Assembly: GCA_965603495.1 (NCBI GenBank)
Contig: CBFDDF010000011.1
Location: forward strand, 35,451 to 99,450
Direction: 5' to 3'
Length of the DNA: 64,000 nt
Source: Thiomicrorhabdus sp965603495
GTDB taxonomy: Bacteria; Pseudomonadota; Gammaproteobacteria; Thiomicrospirales; Thiomicrospiraceae
The translations under genes and the position numbers were made by a program. Shown piece after piece: positions 8,770 through 17,792 of the stretch (position 1 is the stretch's first letter; the number at the start of each line of letters is the position of its first letter). The notes under the pieces were generated by a model. It worked only from the letters and a program-made list of their open reading frames with translations, did no database searches and was not told the origin of the DNA.

Positions 8770-9998
8770 GAACGATTGCCTCCCATCGCGAACCGTGAAA
8801 AACGTTTTTTTAAAGTCGGCATGGCCTGCATTGCCATCAACCCAATCCCCCTTAAATGTCCGACAACGGGTGATTGGTGCTGAAAGATATCAATCAAACC
8901 ATCTGTCATTCCCATCACCTTTTCATGGTCAGGCTTTCTGGCGATTGCATACTCCGTTAAAAATTCTGGCGAGCCAATATCATCTGTTAAAGAAGTCATC
9001 TCTAAAAACACCTCAATATCTCGAATCCCCAAGTTCAAACCTTGTGCAGCGACCGGGTGCTGTGTATGTGAGGCATTGCCCATTAACAATGCACGGCCTT
9101 TGGACATCTGCGGCACATAAGTCTCTTTTAACGGATAAATTACGCGCGGACTAACTTGTATAAATCGACCTAAACGCTCACCCATTTTTGATGAAAATAG
9201 CGCTATATACTCTGCATCGTTTAGAGCCTTTACCATTTCAATTTCATCTTCAGGACAGACCATCACGGCTTTATGAAAATGGCCTTTCATTGGCAATAAC
9301 GCCACAGGACCCTTTTCAGTAAAACGCTCAAATGACCAACCTTGCGGGTGCATTTCAGTTTCTATCTGCGCAATCACGCCAAAAGCTTGATAAGATTTCT
9401 CTTCAATCGGCAAATCAAGTATTTTTCTGACCTGAGAAACCGTACCATCGGCTCCGACAATCAGCTTGGCCTCAACTTGATAGGATTCCCCTGAAAAACC
9501 TGCACTCTCTGAATCTACGGCAATTTCAGCCTGAATGACTGAGCCCTGCTCTTTAAATGTCACTAAACGTGCCGGACAAAGCACTTGAATCTGTTGGTTT
9601 TTCTGTACATGTTGCCAGAGGACTTTACCCAAATCACTGGACTGAATACTGTAGCCCAAAGCAGGCACATCAACTTCTTCGGCATGTAACTTAGTCAGAC
9701 CCAAATAGCCCTTTTGCGATACATGAACGTGATGAATTTCCGTTAAGTGTTCAACGAGGTCATTCCAGATATTGAGTTTTTTTAAGACCTGCATCGAGCC
9801 ATGAGACAAGGCCAAGACTCGCCCATCAAAAGAGTTCGGAGCGTCTTTATTTGGAACAAAGGCCTCTGCCAATACAACTTTAAAGGCTTGTTGCGCTAGA
9901 CCTAACGCCAGCATCAACCCAACAGGCCCACCACCTGAAATGACTACTCCACACTTGATTGACTGATGCTCTATTTTTGAAGACGACTCTGAACTCAC
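8766..9998 (-). CDS. ubiH: UbiH-like 2-octaprenyl-6-methoxyphenol hydroxylase
   Basis: A second flavin hydroxylase of ubiquinone synthesis, 410 residues, with GGGPVG at 22-27, LIVGADGTVSQVRKI in the middle and LLMGNASHTQHPVAAQGLNLGIRD near the C terminus. The Gly-Asn (rather than Gly-Asp) in that last motif is typical of UbiH and supports the assignment over UbiF/UbiI. Its start is 72 nt past the end of pepP and its stop overlaps ubiI by 4 bp (ATGA), so translation of the two hydroxylases is probably coupled. Both should act in the membrane-associated Ubi complex with oxygen as co-substrate. Confidence 0.9.
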   Translation of the reverse strand: MSSESSSKIEHQSIKCGVVISGGGPVGLMLALGLAQQAFKVVLAEAFVPNKDAPNSFDGRVLALSHGSMQVLKKLNIWNDLVEHLTEIHHVHVSQKGYLGLTKLHAEEVDVPALGYSIQSSDLGKVLWQHVQKNQQIQVLCPARLVTFKEQGSVIQAEIAVDSESAGFSGESYQVEAKLIVGADGTVSQVRKILDLPIEEKSYQAFGVIAQIETEMHPQGWSFERFTEKGPVALLPMKGHFHKAVMVCPEDEIEMVKALNDAEYIALFSSKMGERLGRFIQVSPRVIYPLKETYVPQMSKGRALLMGNASHTQHPVAAQGLNLGIRDIEVFLEMTSLTDDIGSPEFLTEYAIARKPDHEKVMGMTDGLIDIFQHQSPVVGHLRGIGLMAMQAMPTLKKRFSRFAMGGNRS

Positions 9999-10070
9999 TT
10001 TTTTAAATCCTGCTGTTACTTAAAACTAGAAAACATTGCGATGCGATGACTCAACAATCAATAAATCGTT

Positions 10071-11396
10071 TTAGCGTACCGCTGAAAAGACAGCCATCTG
10101 TGCTTCAATTTCTGTCACGGTTCTTGGCAATCCAGTAGTTAAAACCTCATGCCCTGTTTCAGTAACCAAAACATCATCTTCGATTCGTATTCCAATATCA
10201 TGCCACTGACTATCCACATCAGAATGTTCTGCCGAGATATATAAACCAGGCTCTACCGTCACAACCATGCCAGGTTTAAACTCTCGCCAGGCCTGATCCT
10301 GTTTATAAGCCCCCACATCATGCACATCCATACCCAACCAATGACCGGTACCATGCATAAAAAAACGTTTATAAGATTCATTTTTGATTAAAGTCTTAAG
10401 CCTGCCTTTTAAGATACCCAAATCAATTAAACCTTGGGTCAAGACATTGACTGAGGCTTGATGTGCCGCATCATATACGGCTCCAGGTTTAATCGCTGAG
10501 ATAGCCGCTTGCTGCGCATCTAATACAAGGGAGTATAACTTGGCTTGCGCTGGACTAAACTTTCCATTCGCTGGGAAAGTTGTGGTGATATCCCCTGCAT
10601 AACCTTGCCATTCAGCACCCGCATCCACCAGTACCAGATCACCATCATGAATCTCATCTCGGTTTTCAGTGTAGTGCAAAATACAGGCATTGTTCCCACT
10701 AGCAACAATTGAACTGAAAGCAATGCGTGGAGATCCCTCACGAACAAAAGTCGCTTCTAATTCTGCTTGCACCTGAAACTCAAACTTTCCAGGCAAGACT
10801 GTGGCCATCGCGGCTAAATGACCTTTTACCGAAATTTGTGCCGCTTGGCGCATCCTAGAGATTTCTTCTGCTGATTTAAACAGGCGCTGTTCATGCAGAA
10901 TCCCATCTAAGTCACAAATCTTACTCGGTGCCGATACACCTTGACGAACCCTCTGCTTCAGGCTGCCAATCCAATCACTAACCGGGTTCAACCAGTCAGA
11001 CATTTGAGAGAATGAAAAGTACACCGATTCAATATTCTCAAGCAGCTCAAGCGCACCCTCATCCAATTCATCAATTGACCAGGCCTGGTCAATTGATAAA
11101 GACTCACTCGCACTTTCAACGCCCAAGCGCCTACCCTGCCAAGTTTCCTGCTCAGGATCCTTAGGCCGCAAAAATAGATGGGTTACTAATGACTTTTTTT
11201 TGAGCAAAACTAGTACACAATCTGGCTCGGTAAATCCCGTTAAGTAAAAAAAGTCGCTTTCGGCCCTAAACGGAAACTCGACATCTCGATTGCGGATTTG
11301 CTCAGCCCCTGAAGAGACCAGCACTGCACTATTCTCAGGCAAACTGGCTAATAATTTTTGACGATTATGCTGATGAAACTTGTTGCTTTTTAACAT
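10071..11396 (-). CDS. pepP: Xaa-Pro aminopeptidase P
   Basis: PepP removes an N-terminal residue preceding proline. The 441-residue protein has an N-terminal creatinase-type domain and a C-terminal pita-bread domain. Metal ligands are visible in order: Asp in VLVDAGAEWQGYAGDITTTF (two Asp), His in HGTGHWLGMDVHD, Glu in TVEPGLYI, and Glu in IGIRIEDDVLV. Its ATG overlaps the ygfB stop by one base (TAATG). A 28-bp perfect palindrome centred on the 12-mer lies in the coding sequence at 11070-11097; because it is symmetric it encodes the near-repeat SIDQAWSID. A second degenerate copy at 10286-10297 encodes another DQAW, so both insert-like motifs sit in one protein. Confidence 0.95.
   Translation of the reverse strand: MLKSNKFHQHNRQKLLASLPENSAVLVSSGAEQIRNRDVEFPFRAESDFFYLTGFTEPDCVLVLLKKKSLVTHLFLRPKDPEQETWQGRRLGVESASESLSIDQAWSIDELDEGALELLENIESVYFSFSQMSDWLNPVSDWIGSLKQRVRQGVSAPSKICDLDGILHEQRLFKSAEEISRMRQAAQISVKGHLAAMATVLPGKFEFQVQAELEATFVREGSPRIAFSSIVASGNNACILHYTENRDEIHDGDLVLVDAGAEWQGYAGDITTTFPANGKFSPAQAKLYSLVLDAQQAAISAIKPGAVYDAAHQASVNVLTQGLIDLGILKGRLKTLIKNESYKRFFMHGTGHWLGMDVHDVGAYKQDQAWREFKPGMVVTVEPGLYISAEHSDVDSQWHDIGIRIEDDVLVTETGHEVLTTGLPRTVTEIEAQMAVFSAVR
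10286..10297. repeat. Degenerate copy of the palindrome in pepP (10/12)
   Basis: GCCAGGCCTGAT matches the 12-mer at ten positions and again encodes Gln-Ala-Trp on the coding strand. Confidence 0.6.
11070..11097. repeat. 28-bp perfect palindrome centred on ACCAGGCCTGGT, inside pepP
   Basis: The core is at 11078-11089 and perfect symmetry continues eight bases further on each side (ATCAATTG / CAATTGAT). It is fully coding (SIDQAWSID), so the extended symmetry is kept inside a conserved enzyme gene. Confidence 0.95.
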
Positions 11397-11992
11397 TAGT
11401 GAATCGTACCGTTTTCTTCATCTTCAGGACTGAGCATAGGAATCGGTTGTGCATCTGCAGGGTTCAAAGATTCATTCATCGTCAAAATACCGATTTTCAC
11501 AAACTCAACCAATTGCATTAGATCTGACTCTTCAGTATCTCCGTCCTTCACTGACTTACCTAAGTCCTCAATATCGATACTGGCGATATCACTAAAATCA
11601 CTTACAAGCTCTCGAACGTCTGGTGCGATTTCATTTTCAGCATCATTTAGACAGCCAATCAACCCTAAGCCATAAAGAATGCCTTCGCAAAGTTGACCCA
11701 CCATCATCGCACGGTAAACCAGTGCCTCATTATCATCCGGTAAACATAACTCCAATTCAAAACCGGAGCCATTCATGCCTTTATTTGTTTCTTGATAAAG
11801 GTCATGCAAAACCTGTAAAAATGACTCTTTGACCGATTTAATATTGGCCTCTTCAATCAGCTTTTTAATCCAAACCGCTTCTTGAATATCATTATCACCG
11901 CACAACAATCCAATTAACATACCTTGAATAAATGCCGGTGACTCTAACTCTGAATGTGGCGTGACCACTTCTTTGACTTGATCGAAATCCAT
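11396..11992 (-). CDS. ygfB: YgfB/UPF0149 family protein
   Basis: A 198-residue acidic, mostly helical protein of the UPF0149 (YgfB/YecA) family, with characteristic segments ESPAFIQGMLIGLLCGD near the N terminus and LCEGILYGLGLIGCLNDAENEIAPDVRELVSDFSDIASID in the second half. The position immediately before pepP and divergent from zapA is the same as in E. coli. Pseudomonas YgfB has been linked to control of beta-lactamase-related regulators, but a biochemical role here is unknown. It is the first gene of the ygfB-pepP-ubiH-ubiI-channel transcription unit. Confidence 0.88.
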   Translation of the reverse strand: MDFDQVKEVVTPHSELESPAFIQGMLIGLLCGDNDIQEAVWIKKLIEEANIKSVKESFLQVLHDLYQETNKGMNGSGFELELCLPDDNEALVYRAMMVGQLCEGILYGLGLIGCLNDAENEIAPDVRELVSDFSDIASIDIEDLGKSVKDGDTEESDLMQLVEFVKIGILTMNESLNPADAQPIPMLSPEDEENGTIH

Positions 11993-12087
11993 TAAAACCT
12001 TCTCTTGTTAATCCTGGGTGATTAGTGAATAATATCATAATTAGCTTAAATTCAAATTGCTTAACCCCTAATTTTCGGAGCAAACTC

Positions 12088-12369
12088 GTGTTAACGCTTA
12101 CCTTAATGAATCACACCTTTGAAATACCTTGTGAAGCGGAAGATCGTGAGCGCTTAATTGAAGCCGCTACCTTGCTAGAAGACAAACTTGACCAACTACC
12201 TGATTTAAAAGGCGAAGGTAAGATTTTGATGATGGCACTAAACCTTTGCTATGACTACTTACAACTCAGAGACGACACTACACAATACACGCTAAGACTC
12301 GAAGATCAGATGGATACGGTTATAAATCACGTTGCCAGCAATAACAGTTCTGAAAGCACTCAGTCTTAG
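12088..12369 (+). CDS. zapA: Cell division protein ZapA
   Basis: ZapA bundles FtsZ filaments at the division site. A GTG at 12088 preceded by CGGAG seven bases upstream gives 93 residues, beginning MLTLTLMNHTFEIPCEAEDRERLIEAA, the normal ZapA N terminus. A longer frame from an ATG at 12025 would add 21 residues that do not look like the family. A helical C-terminal half includes LNLCYDYLQLRDDT. It is divergent from ygfB and followed by 6S RNA and fau, the classical gammaproteobacterial zapA-ssrS-fau arrangement. Confidence 0.88.
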   Translation: MLTLTLMNHTFEIPCEAEDRERLIEAATLLEDKLDQLPDLKGEGKILMMALNLCYDYLQLRDDTTQYTLRLEDQMDTVINHVASNNSSESTQS

Positions 12370-12577
12370 AATGACAGCAACACAGGGTTTAAATCCCATG
12401 CTAGTCACCTAAACGCGCTTTAAAAGCTAGTTGTTATACCCCCTTCTTCTCCCTAAACCTCTATTTCAAATAATAGAAGTTTGAATTGAGTATCAATCTG
12501 CTCTAATCAAAACTACCCGTTATTAATGAAATCTATAAATCTTCATTAAAACAAATGATTATAAATTTGCTTCGGAA

Positions 12578-12607
12578 TGTAAATTTTGATATCTATTTTG
12601 TTATAAT
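12578..12607 (+). promoter_or_regulatory. Likely 6S RNA promoter
   Basis: A consensus -10 box TATAAT is at 12602-12607, with a weak -35 candidate TGTAAA at 12578-12583 (18-bp spacer). Transcription would start near 12614, which matches the predicted 5' end of the 6S RNA stem. Confidence 0.6.
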
Positions 12608-12613
12608 AGGCAC

Positions 12614-12792
12614 ATAGCATTTAGTCGCTGGGCATAAACCCCTTTCCGATAATTAATATATTGGGGTCTGAACTTGAATATGGTGTGCATCTCGTTAGCC
12701 TTGCTAACCCGGGAAGCCTAAATACCTTGAGAAGACTGCCACCTTGAACTCCTCGGTTCTTGGATTTTTGTTCAGCGGCTATTTGCTTCCCC
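12614..12792 (+). ncRNA. ssrS: 6S RNA
   Basis: 6S RNA binds sigma70 RNA polymerase and mimics an open promoter. It is called from position (between zapA and fau) and sequence. The ends pair as a closing stem: TAGTCGCTG near 12616-12625 pairs with CAGCGGCTA near 12773-12781. The region GGGAAGCCTAAATAC... and CACCTTGAAC...GGTTCTTGG matches the conserved 3' part of E. coli 6S (GAGAAGCCTTAAAACTG...CACCTTGAACCAAGGGTTCAAGG). Total length is about 180 nt, as expected. Exact ends are estimated; the promoter just upstream supports the 5' end. Only antisense frames cross this region and none looks like a protein. Confidence 0.88.
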
Positions 12793-13030
12793 ATTCCCTT
12801 TGTAAACACTCTTGAATACACCTAATTTTATTTTAAACTTCTTTTATTCACTCGACTCTCTATCTTTTCGACATCAAATACAGTGCTTTACTAGCGACGT
12901 TTATCCCTATATTTGTATTTCAATTACTTATTTAACACTTACCTACCTTTTGCCTTAAAAGACACACTTTGTCCGATTTATCCGCTAATATGAGACCCAT
13001 CATTTAACGAATAAACCAAAAAAATTAATT
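12793..13030 (+). other. Leader region between 6S RNA and fau
   Basis: About 240 AT-rich bases with no convincing gene. It probably carries the processing or 3' end region of the 6S precursor and a promoter for fau; no strong hairpin-T-run was seen. Confidence 0.4.
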
Positions 13031-13678
13031 ATGACTTCAACATTAAATCCCACCACACTTAGAAAAGAACTACGCCAGCGCAGAAAACAACTGACACCTG
13101 AGCAACAAATCCAACATGGCCAACAAGCATTAGTTCATTTGCAAGGTTTCTTGGCTACCAAAAATTCAGCTGAACAGCCACCCAAGTCACTAAAGATTGC
13201 ACTGTTTCTTTCGCAAGATGGTGAATTGGATACTGAATTAGCGATTCAACACTTATGGCGTTCAACACAACACATAGTTCACCTGCCAGTGCTTGAGACC
13301 AAGCCTGACTGGCATATGGCATTTGTTGAGTATCAACCAAACAGTCAAATGATCGATAATCAATTTGGCATAGCCGAACCCTCGGCACCATTTGATAAAC
13401 ACTTACCTGGTCAGCAACTGGATATTGTCCTGATGCCGTTGGTCGGCTTTGATGGCCAGGGTAATCGAATGGGAATGGGTGGTGGCTATTATGACCGAAG
13501 CTTTGAATTTAAACGCCACCAAGAAAACCCACACAGTAAGACCTTATTGATTGGCTGGGCGCATAGCTGCCAACAAGTCACTCAACTACCTAATGAACCT
13601 TGGGATGTTCCCTTAGATGGCATCATCACCGAACTTGGTTTTCAATCATTTCACGAAGAGACAAAGTTACAAGAATAG
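13031..13678 (+). CDS. fau: 5-Formyltetrahydrofolate cyclo-ligase
   Basis: The enzyme converts 5-formyl-THF to 5,10-methenyl-THF with ATP. The 215-residue protein shows the family features: N-terminal LRKELRQRRKQLTPEQQ, the FLSQDGELDTELAIQHLW segment, and the ligand-binding motif GFDGQGNRMGMGGGYYDRSFEF. Synteny with zapA and 6S RNA is as in E. coli (ygfA/fau). Expression together with 6S RNA is likely, as in other gammaproteobacteria. It is a single gene followed by a weak shared terminator. Confidence 0.94.
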   Translation: MTSTLNPTTLRKELRQRRKQLTPEQQIQHGQQALVHLQGFLATKNSAEQPPKSLKIALFLSQDGELDTELAIQHLWRSTQHIVHLPVLETKPDWHMAFVEYQPNSQMIDNQFGIAEPSAPFDKHLPGQQLDIVLMPLVGFDGQGNRMGMGGGYYDRSFEFKRHQENPHSKTLLIGWAHSCQQVTQLPNEPWDVPLDGIITELGFQSFHEETKLQE

Positions 13679-13703
13679 AACCTTAGATTAGAAAAGCTCA
13701 GAC

Positions 13704-13735
13704 ACAAAAAAGGCGCCTATTTCAGCACCTTTGAT
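13704..13735. terminator. Weak terminator between fau and amiB
   Basis: An imperfect stem AAAAAAGGCGC-loop-GCACCTTTG (with G-U pairing) lies between the two converging genes and has A/T runs at the edges. It could act for both; the stem is short. Confidence 0.45.
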
Positions 13736-13793
13736 AAAGTCTTTGTTTTTCAATGCGCCACTAGCGATCTGATGGCTTAGATGATTGTTTCCT

Positions 13794-15335
13794 CTACAAA
13801 GCAGCGACTACTTTTTCAGACAGTGGAATTTTGACTTTTTTACCGACATACAATTCATTGGCGTTTTTAATGTTATTGATCTGCTTTAAACTCTTAGTTG
13901 AAACTTGATAGTTCTCCGCAATCTGAGACAAAGTGTCTCCCTTTTGAACTTTATAATGAACGTATAAAGATTCACCCCAGCGTGGTTTTTGTGCGTTTTT
14001 CTCAACAAATTTAGCCAACCCACCAGTAATAGCACTCGCCATTTTAGTTTGGAAAGTCTTGCTCATTAAATTACGTGCTTCATGTGCGTTCGAAATAAAT
14101 GCAGTTTCAATCAATAACGACGGCATATCAATCGATTTTAGAACCGCAAATTTGGCAGACTGAACAGAATGTTTATGCATTTTGACTTTTTTCTGCATCT
14201 CATTCAAAACCGTATGCGCTAGTTTACGACTCGCTCTGATATTCGCTTCGCGGGTCAAATCGCTTAATGCAAAAGCAACATCCTCATCACGCCCCTTCAA
14301 TTTAACATCTTGTAAAGAAGCATTCTCGCTTTTAGCCAATAGCTTAGCCATAACACTACTCGCGCCACCTCTTGAAAGAACATAAACCGACCCCCCACGT
14401 ACTGAGTGATCGTGAAAGGCATCAGCATGGATAGAGATAAACATATCCGCATCTTGGCTTTTAGCAATCTTCACACGTTCATGCAGCGGAATAAAAACAT
14501 CTTTATCACGCGTCAAAATCGCACGCATTCCTGGCTGCAGGTCAATTAATCGCTTTAATTCTTTAGCCATTTTCAAGGTTGCAATTTTCTCTTGAACCTT
14601 ATTATGACCAATTGCACCCACATCTTTACCACCATGCCCTGCATCGATGGCAATCACCAATGTTTTGGGCTGCGAAAACACCGAGCTTTCAGTATTTAAC
14701 AGAGCTTGCGTCGCTTGATGCGTTTTGGTTTTATGTTCAGGTGCTACTTTAGCCATCTTAACTAAAGGACTAACATCCTTTTCAACCGGTACCTTAACGC
14801 CCGTTTTAACAACTGGACTTTCAACTTTAGCAACAACTTTAACAGCAGGTTTTACTGAGGATTTAACGGTAGTAATTTGTGTGGATTGTTTTTTAGAAAC
14901 TTGAGTTTTAGCAACCTGATTCGAAACGGAATCCCCTAAATCGACAACTAAACGTGCTTTAGCATCTTTGCCTTTCGATAAGGTAAATACTTTGTAAGTT
15001 GAGTGTTTGTGTAAATCTAAAACCACGCGGGTTCGTTTTGCACTGTCAGACACACGGATTTTAAATAGGTGTTTATCGGTAATGTGCTTATTCTTGAATG
15101 ACAGTTTATTGGCGGTTTGATAGAAATCAACTACTAATCGTGAAGGGTTACTTAATTGAGAAACTTTATACTTGTCCATCTGCTTTAAATCGAAAACCAC
15201 ACGCGTCTTTTCAGCGGTCTGACCGATTCGCATACCAGAAAGCTCTGTGTTAGCAATCGCACTAGAGACCCAAACAGACAACATTAGGAATAGTGTAATC
15301 GTGACAAGTTTTTTAATTAAGTTAAGCGATTTCAT
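13794..15335 (-). CDS. amiB: N-acetylmuramoyl-L-alanine amidase (AMIN-Amidase_3-LysM)
   Basis: A periplasmic hydrolase that cuts septal peptidoglycan during cell separation. The 513-residue protein has a signal peptide ending near VSSAIA, an N-terminal AMIN domain (LSGMRIGQTAEKTRVVFDLKQ... to about residue 130), a long Lys/Val/Thr-rich linker, an Amidase_3 zinc domain (VIAIDAGHGGKDVGAIG, ADMFISIHADAF, LIETAFISN), and a C-terminal LysM (KVQKGDTLSQIAENYQVSTKSLKQINN). The LysM and the neighbouring tsaE point to AmiB rather than AmiC. AmiB needs EnvC-type activators, not present here. A gap of about 200 bases separates it from tsaE upstream. Confidence 0.9.
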   Translation of the reverse strand: MKSLNLIKKLVTITLFLMLSVWVSSAIANTELSGMRIGQTAEKTRVVFDLKQMDKYKVSQLSNPSRLVVDFYQTANKLSFKNKHITDKHLFKIRVSDSAKRTRVVLDLHKHSTYKVFTLSKGKDAKARLVVDLGDSVSNQVAKTQVSKKQSTQITTVKSSVKPAVKVVAKVESPVVKTGVKVPVEKDVSPLVKMAKVAPEHKTKTHQATQALLNTESSVFSQPKTLVIAIDAGHGGKDVGAIGHNKVQEKIATLKMAKELKRLIDLQPGMRAILTRDKDVFIPLHERVKIAKSQDADMFISIHADAFHDHSVRGGSVYVLSRGGASSVMAKLLAKSENASLQDVKLKGRDEDVAFALSDLTREANIRASRKLAHTVLNEMQKKVKMHKHSVQSAKFAVLKSIDMPSLLIETAFISNAHEARNLMSKTFQTKMASAITGGLAKFVEKNAQKPRWGESLYVHYKVQKGDTLSQIAENYQVSTKSLKQINNIKNANELYVGKKVKIPLSEKVVAAL

Positions 15336-15529
15336 GGGGACTACCTGTTCTAATAGTTACTTTCGCTGGTTATATAACACATACTATGCCAATAAATACG
15401 CCAAAAACCCGACATCTTACAAGCACTCAAAATGGGCTGACGGTATCAATACAACCTTACAAGCACGACTCTAAAAGATTTAATGAATGCTTAAACCACT
15501 AGAACGCTTAGATCGTTTTATAAATGCGA

Positions 15530-16051
15530 TTAATCACACATTTCCGTCATCATTTGTTCTACAACCACTCGGCCTAAAGCAGTGTTTGCTGCCATTTCAA
15601 CCGTTCTGCCCTCTGAATTAAACGCTTCTGGATGCTGTATATCTATCACAACATCTGCATCCGGAAAAAGAGGGCTTCCCTTCTGTGGCCACTCTACTAA
15701 AGCCACATAATGACCTACCAATAGGTCTCTTATGGCTAAATACTCTAACTCTTCAGGATCACAAAGTCTATATAAATCAAAGTGATGAATCGTAACTATA
15801 GAAGATTTATAGCTTTCGACGATAGTGTACGTCGGACTTTTAACCTTTTGCCCCGGTAAAAAGTGTTGAATAAATGCTCTTGAAAAGAAGGATTTTCCGG
15901 CGCCCAAGTCGCCGTTCAAATAGACTACAAGCCCCGTATTTAGGGCGTTTGAGTGCTCGCAAGCCAAAGCAAAGGCTTGCGCCAATTTAATGGTCGCTTG
16001 CTCATCTACTAAGGTAAATTGATTTTTTATTACGCTACTATTGCCTGACAT
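15530..16051 (-). CDS. tsaE: tRNA N6-threonylcarbamoyladenosine ATPase TsaE
   Basis: TsaE is the ATPase partner of TsaB-TsaD in making t6A37 in tRNA. The protein has Walker A NGDLGAGKSFFSRAFI near its N terminus, the conserved KSPTYTIVESY, HHFDLYRLCDPEELEYL and LVEWPQKG motifs. The frame opens at 16075, but the ATG at 16051 (MSGNSSVIKNQ) has AAAGGA six bases upstream and is preferred, giving 173 residues. It is divergent from queG and upstream of amiB, as in E. coli where nnr lies between; nnr is not here. Confidence 0.92.
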   Translation of the reverse strand: MSGNSSVIKNQFTLVDEQATIKLAQAFALACEHSNALNTGLVVYLNGDLGAGKSFFSRAFIQHFLPGQKVKSPTYTIVESYKSSIVTIHHFDLYRLCDPEELEYLAIRDLLVGHYVALVEWPQKGSPLFPDADVVIDIQHPEAFNSEGRTVEMAANTALGRVVVEQMMTEMCD

Positions 16052-16246
16052 AGGCCGTCCTTTAAATTTTTGCATTTATTTTTAGCTAGGCGCTTCTATT
16101 TTCCACATTACAGCCTTGTAACAGGTGGAAAACATTGTTTACACGAGCACTTTCTGAATACTTTAACGTGGATTATCGTAGTAATTTTCAAAATTCTTTA
16201 AACGACTGACTCAACAAATACACTGTTGAATAGTGAGTTTGTTAAA

Positions 16247-17590
16247 ATGGCTTCCATGCCACATCAAAACAATCATTCAGTTACTATGCCCTCCAAAAAC
16301 CAACAGAGCAGTCAACACGCCATCGATTGCCCTACAGATGCCCAAAAAAGTCTGTCTCAGCGTATCAAACAATGGGGTAAAGAACTCGGTTTTGCCGATA
16401 TTGGCATCACTGATACTGATCTTTCAAAGTATGAGGCCGACTATTTTAACTGGATAGGTGAAAACTTTCATGGCGAAATGGCCTATATGGCGAATCATGG
16501 CACTAAACGCACTCGCCCCAATGAATTAGAGCCAGGTACTCAGAGCGTCATCAGTGTCCGCTTGAACTATTTAGACCTAAGCAGTGAATCTGCTATTGAA
16601 CAGCTCCACAACCCTGAGCAGGCTTATATTTCGCGTTATGCACTGGGTAAGGATTATCACAAATTAATCAGAAAACGCTTACAACTTTTAGCTGAAAAAA
16701 TTGCAGAAGAAGTCGATGATTTTCACTATCGCGCTTTTACCGATAGCGCACCAGTATTAGAACGTCCTCTGGCTGAAAAAGCGGGGCTTGGCTTTATCGG
16801 TAAAAATAGTTTGATTATCCACCCCCGTGCCGGATCTTGGTTCTTTTTAGGCGAGCTCTATACAAATCTAGACCTGTCGGCAGATGTACCTTTTGCAAAA
16901 CAGGGTTGTGGCCCTTGTACAGCATGTATTCAGGAGTGTCCGACCCAAGCTATTCTTGACAATGCCGTGGTCGATGCTCGACGCTGCATCTCTTACCTCA
17001 CGATTGAATATAAAGGCTCAATCCCTGAAGAATTGCGCCCCCTGATGGGCAATCGGATCTATGGTTGCGATGACTGTCAACTCGTCTGCCCTTGGAACAA
17101 ATTCACAGCAGGCACTGAAGAAGTCGCCTTTAAAGCCCGGAACGACTCAGGCAACCAGCTCGATAACCAATCCCTTCTGGCACTTTGGCAATGGGATGAA
17201 TCGACTTTTCTTAAAAAGCTCGAAGATTCCCCTATCCGCAGAATCGGTTACGCTCAGTGGAACCGTAATTTGGCAGTCTCTTTAGGGAATATTGAATTCA
17301 ATCAAAGGTCTATAGATAATGTGGGACTTTTCAGGCAAGTCATCATTGCCTTACAGAGCAAATTAAATCAGATCAATGAACTGGTGGATGAACATATCCT
17401 GTGGGCGGTAGCTCAGCTGCAAAGCCGAATGGATTGTTTAGCCGATGATCTAGAGAACTTTGATTTGACCAGGCCTGGTAACTTTGAATCAGAGCAAAAT
17501 AATCTTACATCTGAGCAGTCTATTAACCCTCTAATTAAAGAGATTAAGCCGTTTATTGTTCGTAAGTATTATCTGCCTAAGAAAAAGTAG
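16247..17590 (+). CDS. queG: Epoxyqueuosine reductase QueG
   Basis: QueG reduces epoxyqueuosine to queuosine in tRNA, using cobalamin and two 4Fe-4S clusters. Cluster ligands are in CGPCTACIQECPTQA and CDDCQLVCPWN. Other family stretches are GFADIGITDTDL, YALGKDYHK and EKAGLGFIGKNSLIIHP, with a HEAT-like C-terminal part. The frame opens at a TTG (16226); ATG 16247, with TAGTGAG upstream, is a more likely start. The N-terminal ~35 residues before LSQRIKQWG are poorly conserved. One 12-bp palindrome lies in the 3' part (encoding Thr-Arg-Pro-Gly) and a second lies 67 nt after the stop. Confidence 0.95.
   Translation: MASMPHQNNHSVTMPSKNQQSSQHAIDCPTDAQKSLSQRIKQWGKELGFADIGITDTDLSKYEADYFNWIGENFHGEMAYMANHGTKRTRPNELEPGTQSVISVRLNYLDLSSESAIEQLHNPEQAYISRYALGKDYHKLIRKRLQLLAEKIAEEVDDFHYRAFTDSAPVLERPLAEKAGLGFIGKNSLIIHPRAGSWFFLGELYTNLDLSADVPFAKQGCGPCTACIQECPTQAILDNAVVDARRCISYLTIEYKGSIPEELRPLMGNRIYGCDDCQLVCPWNKFTAGTEEVAFKARNDSGNQLDNQSLLALWQWDESTFLKKLEDSPIRRIGYAQWNRNLAVSLGNIEFNQRSIDNVGLFRQVIIALQSKLNQINELVDEHILWAVAQLQSRMDCLADDLENFDLTRPGNFESEQNNLTSEQSINPLIKEIKPFIVRKYYLPKKK
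17468..17479. repeat. Palindrome ACCAGGCCTGGT inside queG
   Basis: Perfect copy, translated as Thr-Arg-Pro-Gly in the variable C-terminal tail of QueG. It lies only 177 bases from the next copy. Confidence 0.95.
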
Positions 17591-17655
17591 TTCAACATCG
17601 TAAACTATAATGGTCAAGTATTCTTGGATGGCTTTTTTGTGCGGATTTATAAAGC

Positions 17656-17669
17656 TACCAGGCCTGGTA
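17656..17669. repeat. Palindrome copy between queG and a convergent gene (14-bp symmetric)
   Basis: The core is at 17657-17668, with one extra paired base on each side. It is 67 nt after the queG stop in a convergent gap. Confidence 0.95.
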
Positions 17670-17729
17670 ACTCTGAAATAAAAAAGTAGCGTCCTCTTTT
17701 CTTCAATCATTGATAAATAATTTTAAGCG

Positions 17730-17758
17730 GAATTTAATTTTACTCTGACCCCAATTAT
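17730..17758. other. AATTTTACTCTGACCCCAATT motif
   Basis: The stretch AATTTTACTCTGACCCCAAT, whose complement begins ATTGGGGTCAGAGTAAAATT, resembles a sequence often seen beside REP-associated or IS200-like transposase genes in other bacteria. No transposase is present, so it may be a relic or chance. Low confidence, from memory of similar sites. Confidence 0.3.
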
Positions 17759-17792
17759 TGTTATCAACAAAAAGAACCCTCCCCCTTTTTCT

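Noticed and set aside
8759..9154. A 131-codon frame on the plus strand opposite ubiH
   Set aside because: It lies antisense to a clear enzyme gene and its sequence has no protein-like features.
12621..12821. A 66-codon minus-strand frame across the 6S RNA
   Set aside because: The region matches 6S RNA on the plus strand; the frame is a shadow.
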